64,000 nt of DNA from assembly GCF_020404845.1 (NCBI RefSeq), contig NZ_JAIOJZ010000033.1, positions 16,032 through 80,031 on the forward strand. The letters are read 5' to 3'. Source of the DNA: Streptomyces hyderabadensis (lineage in GTDB: Bacteria; Actinomycetota; Actinomycetes; Streptomycetales; Streptomycetaceae). Below are positions 60,261-64,000 of this stretch, piece after piece. Under the pieces are notes generated by a model. The model saw only the letters and a list, made by a program, of their open reading frames with translations. It made no database searches and was not told the DNA's origin. Position 1 is the stretch's first letter. The number at the start of each line of letters is the position of its first letter. Made by a program: the position numbers and the translations under genes.

Positions 60261-62433
60261 CGGATTCCTTCGTGAGCCGGGCGAAGTCGGTGACCACCGG
60301 GGCGAGTTCCCCGGCGAGCCACAGGCGCTGCTGGTCGCGGTGGTGGGGTGAGCCCGGGTCGCCCGAGGCACCGTGCGGCACCACCCAGCTGCTGTTCTCG
60401 CGGTCGGCCAGGTCCCAGACGTACCGGGCGGCCGGGCCGCGTGCGGCGCGGTCGGTGAGGCCGGGCACGGCGGAGGTGCACAGCACGCAGTCGTGGTCGC
60501 CGGAGAGGCCGGGCTCGCCCCCGGGGGCGGTGGCGGTGTCCGGCAGCGCCCGCCAGGGGGCCAGGCGGTGGGTGTCGCCCCAGGTGCCGGACGGTGGGGC
60601 CGCGGCGACCTCCTCCAGCGCGGCGCGGAGGGTCGCGGCGCGGTCGATGCCGTACGGGTCGTCCGCGCGCAGGAGGTGTTCGAGGGCGTACGCGACGCGC
60701 GGCACCAGCGCGAGCCACGGCTGCAGCACCTCGGGGTACGCGGGTGCGACGGAGACGGACGCCAGGGCGGGGTGCGCGGCCAGCCTGCGTACGACCGCCG
60801 TGCGCACGGCCGCGTAGGCCGCCGCGTCGGCGCTGTCGGCGTCCATGCGGCGGTCCCAGGCGAGGAGGCGGTCGCGGAGGGCGGCGGCGTCGGGGGTGAG
60901 GGCGGCGAGGGTGACCTCGGGGGTGAGGGCGGCGAGGGTGGTCTCGGGGGTGAGGGTGGTCTCGGCGGTGAGGGCGGCCTCGGGGGTCTGTGCGGCAGCG
61001 GTGGGGAGGGCGGCGAGGTGGGCCAGGAGGGGGCCGGCCGAGCCCAGGTGGGTGTCCGTGTGGATCGTGGGCAGGTCCGCCGCCGACCAGCGTTCCTTGC
61101 CCGCGAGCAGGGCGGCGATGCGGTCGGCGCGGTGGGGCGGGGCGAATTCGACGCCCAACGGAGCGGACGGGCCGCGCTGGTTGGCCATCACGGCGACGCC
61201 GTCGGTAAGACCCGCGCGGGGCGGGGTGTGCCAGCCGGTCCACTCGTGGCCCGGTTCCCAGGCGGGCACCGGGCGCACGCTGTTCGCGGCGGGGCGTACG
61301 GGCACCCGGCCCGCGACCCGGTGCAGCAGGCCGCCCTCCGTGTCGGCGGCCTGCACCACGTTGACCGGCTCGGCCCAGGCGTCCAGGGCGCGGTCCACGT
61401 CGGCGACCCGGCGGGCCCGCAGCAGCGGCAGCAGGGCGCCGAAGCCGAGGTCGGCGGTGACGCGGGGCGGGTAGCGCAGGCTGAGGGCGGCCGGGGTGCC
61501 GTCGTCCAGGCCCTCGGGGCCGCCGGCGATCACTGGGCCGCGGTCGGTCTCGATGATCTCGACCTCCACGGTCTCCTCCCCGGCGACGTCGACGCGTTCC
61601 GTGTGGCGGGCGGCGCGGTGCCAGACGCCGTCGGGGCCGAGCGCCTCGATGCCCGCGCCGGTGCGGCGCAGGCGCTCGCGGTACAGGTCCTGGTAGTCCG
61701 CCATCGCATTGGTGATGGCCCAGGCGACCGTGCCGGTGTGCCCGAAGTGGGCGACGCCGGGGACGCCGGGCACGGCGAGGCCGACGACGTCGAACTCCGG
61801 GCAGGACAGGTGGATCTGCTGGTAGACGCCGGGGTCCTCGATGAAGCGGTGCGGGTCGCCCGCGATCAGTGCCTGTCCGGTCGTGGTCCGCTCGCCGCTC
61901 ACCAGCCAGCCGTTGCTGCCCGCGGTGCCGGGGCCGTCGGCGGCGAAGCGGGCCACGGCTTCCGGGCCGAGGTGCGTGGAGACGTGCTCGCGCCACAGCT
62001 TGGCGGGGAAGCCGGCGAAGAGGATGTGCGTGGCGAGCCAGACGCCGAGCGGGGTCCAGGGGTCCCAGTGGCCCGGGGCGAGGCCGGTGCGGGCGAACTC
62101 GGGGGCCGGGTGCGTGGTCTCCGCGAGGCCCTCGTTCACTCCGTCGACGTACGCCCGTACCCAGGCGGCCGTTTCCGGGTCCTTCTGCTCCAGGGCGGTG
62201 AAGCAGCGGCGGGCGGTGTCCGCGAGGCGGGCGCGGCGGGCGAGGCGGTCCCAGGACAGGGCCTCGGGGCCGAGGAAGGCGGCGGAGGTGCCCTGGGCGC
62301 GGTGCCGCTCGACCTCCAGCTGCCACGCGCGGTCGCGGGCGGTCACCCGGCCCTGGGCGCGGGCGAGTTCGTTCGGGGTGTCCGCGCGCAGGTGCGGGAT
62401 TCCCCAGGCGTCGCGGTAGGTCTCGGCGCTCAC
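60253..62433 (-). CDS. Penicillin-acylase-family Ntn hydrolase, iron-box controlled
   Basis: The 726-residue product belongs to the penicillin/cephalosporin acylase family. Self-cleavage is expected before Ser in GSNGWLVSGERT, which becomes the N-terminal nucleophile. YRDAWGIPHLRADTPNELARAQG is the classic start of the alpha part, here without a signal peptide, so it is probably cytoplasmic. A Thr/Pro-rich repeat (LTPETTLAALTPE) sits in the beta part. The GTG at 62433 lies about 20 bp downstream of the iron box, and the next gene is an IucB-type acetyltransferase. An amide-cleaving role in siderophore handling is an inference. Confidence 0.85.
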   Translation of the reverse strand: MSAETYRDAWGIPHLRADTPNELARAQGRVTARDRAWQLEVERHRAQGTSAAFLGPEALSWDRLARRARLADTARRCFTALEQKDPETAAWVRAYVDGVNEGLAETTHPAPEFARTGLAPGHWDPWTPLGVWLATHILFAGFPAKLWREHVSTHLGPEAVARFAADGPGTAGSNGWLVSGERTTTGQALIAGDPHRFIEDPGVYQQIHLSCPEFDVVGLAVPGVPGVAHFGHTGTVAWAITNAMADYQDLYRERLRRTGAGIEALGPDGVWHRAARHTERVDVAGEETVEVEIIETDRGPVIAGGPEGLDDGTPAALSLRYPPRVTADLGFGALLPLLRARRVADVDRALDAWAEPVNVVQAADTEGGLLHRVAGRVPVRPAANSVRPVPAWEPGHEWTGWHTPPRAGLTDGVAVMANQRGPSAPLGVEFAPPHRADRIAALLAGKERWSAADLPTIHTDTHLGSAGPLLAHLAALPTAAAQTPEAALTAETTLTPETTLAALTPEVTLAALTPDAAALRDRLLAWDRRMDADSADAAAYAAVRTAVVRRLAAHPALASVSVAPAYPEVLQPWLALVPRVAYALEHLLRADDPYGIDRAATLRAALEEVAAAPPSGTWGDTHRLAPWRALPDTATAPGGEPGLSGDHDCVLCTSAVPGLTDRAARGPAARYVWDLADRENSSWVVPHGASGDPGSPHHRDQQRLWLAGELAPVVTDFARLTKESDD

Positions 62434-62453
62434 CCCTGTGCCTCTACTTTCCT

Positions 62454-62472
62454 TTAGGTTAGGCTCACCTAA
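62454..62472. promoter_or_regulatory. Iron box (DmdR1/IdeR-type operator)
   Basis: TTAGGTTAGGCTCACCTAA matches the actinobacterial DtxR-family operator consensus (TTAGGTTAGGCTAACCTAA) with one mismatch. It lies between divergent operons and should repress both when iron is plentiful. Confidence 0.9.
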
Positions 62473-62516
62473 GTTTTGCTGTCGTGGCCGCATAGTACGT
62501 GAAAGGTGAAGGAATC

Positions 62517-63293
62517 ATGGGGCAGGGGCGGGGCTGGGAGGGCGCGGTCCTCAAGCTGATGCGCGCGAAGGACTTCACGTTCACCGTGACGGGCGTCGAG
62601 GACGTGACCCCGCACTACCGGCGGCTGCGGCTGACCGACGGCGGCATGCTGGCGGTGACCGGCGTCCACCCCACGATGTGGGTGCGGCTCTGGTTCGACA
62701 ACGCGGGCAAGCCGCACCAGCGGGGGTACACGCTGGTCGATCCGGACCCGGCGGCCGGGACCTTCGCGATGGAGTTCGCCCTGCACGACGGGTGCGCGAG
62801 CGACTGGGCGCGGGCGGCGAAGCCGGGGGACACGATCGAGGCGACGGTGCAGGGCACCGGGTTCGAGGTGCCGCGGCCGCTGCCCTCCCGGGTCTTCGCG
62901 GTCGCGGACCCGGCGTCCCTGCCCGCGCTCAACTCCCTGCTGGGTGCGGACGCGCTGGGGTCGGTGCCCGCGACCGTCTGGTTCGAGGGCGGGACGGGGG
63001 CGGGCGGCGCGGATGAGGGCGGGACGGGGGCAGGTGGCGCGGATGAGGGCCTGCCCTTTCGGGCCGACCCCGAACGGCACGAAGTCCGTGCGGTCGCGCG
63101 CCGGGACGCGGGGGCGCACCTGGTGGCGCGGGTGAAGGAGGAGCTGCCGGAGCTGCTGCGGGACGTCTCGGAGCCGTTCGTCTGGATCGCCTGCGACACG
63201 GCGACCACGCGGGCGCTCTCGTCGTACGTCCGCAAGGAGCTGGGGGTGCCGAAGCAGCGGGTGAACGCGCTGGGGTACTGGCGCGCGACCTGA
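62517..63293 (+). CDS. Siderophore-interacting protein (FAD-dependent ferric-siderophore reductase)
   Basis: The 258-residue SIP-family flavoprotein has PHYRRLRLTDGG, a flavin-binding RGYTLVDPD and a second domain with VWIACDTATTRALSSYVRKELG, then VNALGYWRA. It would release iron from imported ferric siderophores by reduction. The ATG at 62517 follows GAAGGA. A ten-residue GGTGAGGADE sequence is present twice in tandem (62988-63047), probably on a surface loop. Divergent control by the shared iron box fits. Confidence 0.92.
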   Translation: MGQGRGWEGAVLKLMRAKDFTFTVTGVEDVTPHYRRLRLTDGGMLAVTGVHPTMWVRLWFDNAGKPHQRGYTLVDPDPAAGTFAMEFALHDGCASDWARAAKPGDTIEATVQGTGFEVPRPLPSRVFAVADPASLPALNSLLGADALGSVPATVWFEGGTGAGGADEGGTGAGGADEGLPFRADPERHEVRAVARRDAGAHLVARVKEELPELLRDVSEPFVWIACDTATTRALSSYVRKELGVPKQRVNALGYWRAT

Positions 63294-63317
63294 GCCCGTA
63301 CGCGCGATCATCGGATC

Positions 63318-63911
63318 ATGGACGTCACACTGCACCTCGCCCAGGACCCCGAGGCCGACGAACTCCTCGGGCGCAGCCCGCTCGCCGCGCTGGTCGGCAT
63401 GCTGCTCGACCAGCAAGTGCCGATGGAGTGGGCGTTCAAGGGGCCGTCGACCATCGCCCGGCGGATGGGGGCGGAGGACCTGGACGCGCACGACATCGCC
63501 GCGTACGACCCCGAGGGGTTCGCCGCGCTGCTGTCCGAGAAGCCGGCCGTTCATCGGTACCCCGGCTCGATGGCGGGGCGGGTGCAGCAGCTGTGCCGGT
63601 ACCTCGTCGAGACGTACGACGGTGACGCCGAGGCCGTCTGGCAGGGCGTGTCCACCGGGAAGGAGCTGCTGAAACGGCTCCAGGAGCTGCCGGGGTTCGG
63701 CAAGCAGAAGGCCCAGATCTTCCTCGCGCTGCTCGGCAAGCAGCTCGGGGTCCGTCCTGAGGGGTGGCGCGAGGCGGCGGGGGCGTACGGGGAGCCCGAC
63801 TCGTTCCGGTCGGTCGCGGACATCAGGGGGCCGGAGTCGCTGACCAAGGTGCGGGCGCACAAGCAGGAGATGAAGGCGGCGGCGAAGGCGGCGAAGGCCT
63901 CCGGCAAGTAG
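63318..63911 (+). CDS. HhH-GPD base-excision DNA glycosylase
   Basis: The 197-residue protein has the HhH-GPD layout: LVGMLLDQQVPMEWAFKGP near the start and a helix-hairpin-helix LQELPGFGKQKAQIFLALLG (about 121-140). No iron-sulphur cysteines are present and the end is a Lys/Ala-rich tail (KQEMKAAAKAAKASGK). The expected catalytic Asp is less clear than in Nth/MutY, so substrate range is open. It follows the siderophore gene by 24 bp and may share its transcript. Confidence 0.87.
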   Translation: MDVTLHLAQDPEADELLGRSPLAALVGMLLDQQVPMEWAFKGPSTIARRMGAEDLDAHDIAAYDPEGFAALLSEKPAVHRYPGSMAGRVQQLCRYLVETYDGDAEAVWQGVSTGKELLKRLQELPGFGKQKAQIFLALLGKQLGVRPEGWREAAGAYGEPDSFRSVADIRGPESLTKVRAHKQEMKAAAKAAKASGK

Positions 63912-64000
63912 GCGGCGGGGTGCCTGCGGCGGCCTGTGGGGGGTGGGTGGGGGGTGCGCGTTGTGCCTGCGGCGCCTGTGCGGGTTCGGTGGGGGTGCGC

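Overview
The window is high-GC actinobacterial DNA with strong G/C third-codon bias. Gene content and order identify it as Streptomyces chromosome from the conserved core: bldC, a valine dehydrogenase gene, an Lsr2 paralogue, dispersed purine genes, dnaX next to the SRP RNA, and many tRNAs. A perfect parS-type palindrome at 7923-7936 fits an origin-proximal position.

Layout, core part (1-39 kb): a partial membrane protein and tRNA-Lys; an APC-type amino acid permease; a DEAD-box RNA helicase with a long repetitive Arg/Asp/Gly tail; a lipoprotein, a small metallopeptidase and a membrane metallophosphoesterase; a tRNA-Glu/Asp/Phe cluster holding the parS-like site; the large helicase HrpA; a second identical tRNA-Asp; bldC; vdh; a DUF3073 gene; purM and purF; a META-domain lipoprotein; a mycothiol-dependent-isomerase-like protein; a Uma2 nuclease-fold protein; the overlapping operon purS-purQ-purL; lsrL; two tRNA-Gly; an ABC exporter with a two-component system; a third tRNA-Gly; purC; a dimethylformamidase-like protein; a large membrane protein with decapeptide repeats; purD; dnaX; the SRP RNA (ffs); and tRNA-Ser(GGA). 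Together the pur genes supply the PurF, PurD, PurS/Q/L, PurM and PurC steps of IMP synthesis.

Integrated element (39187-55014): an actinomycete integrative and conjugative element (AICE) of about 15.7 kb sits in the 3' end of tRNA-Ser(GGA), bounded by perfect 87-bp direct repeats. From the left it carries a tyrosine integrase, an excisionase, an iteron array (candidate origin), a replication ATPase, a primase-polymerase, a DpdA-like 7-deazaguanine transglycosylase, a small membrane protein, a cluster of CAGGGAG repeats (candidate conjugation recognition site), the FtsK-like transfer protein TraB, a set of small spread-type genes including a PycTM-like membrane protein, a divergent GntR regulator with an 18-bp inverted-repeat operator pair, a GNAT acetyltransferase, an HTH-ImmA/IrrE protein with an unknown partner, and an SRA-HNH modification-dependent nuclease beside attR. 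The right-hand cargo (about 51.7-53.9 kb) is less GC-rich than the surroundings.

Right flank (55-64 kb): an aquaglyceroporin; a CopC-CopD-YtnJ-like copper protein gene whose start region is probably frameshifted; and a divergent iron-regulated locus. A consensus iron box at 62454-62472 lies between a leftward operon (penicillin-acylase-like Ntn hydrolase, IucB-type acetyltransferase, cupin, short-chain dehydrogenase) and a rightward siderophore-interacting flavoprotein gene. A HhH-GPD DNA glycosylase ends the window.

The most interesting material is the AICE cargo: a DNA-modification enzyme candidate and a modification-dependent nuclease on one self-transmissible element, plus a PycTM-like protein without a cyclase and an ImmA/IrrE two-gene module.
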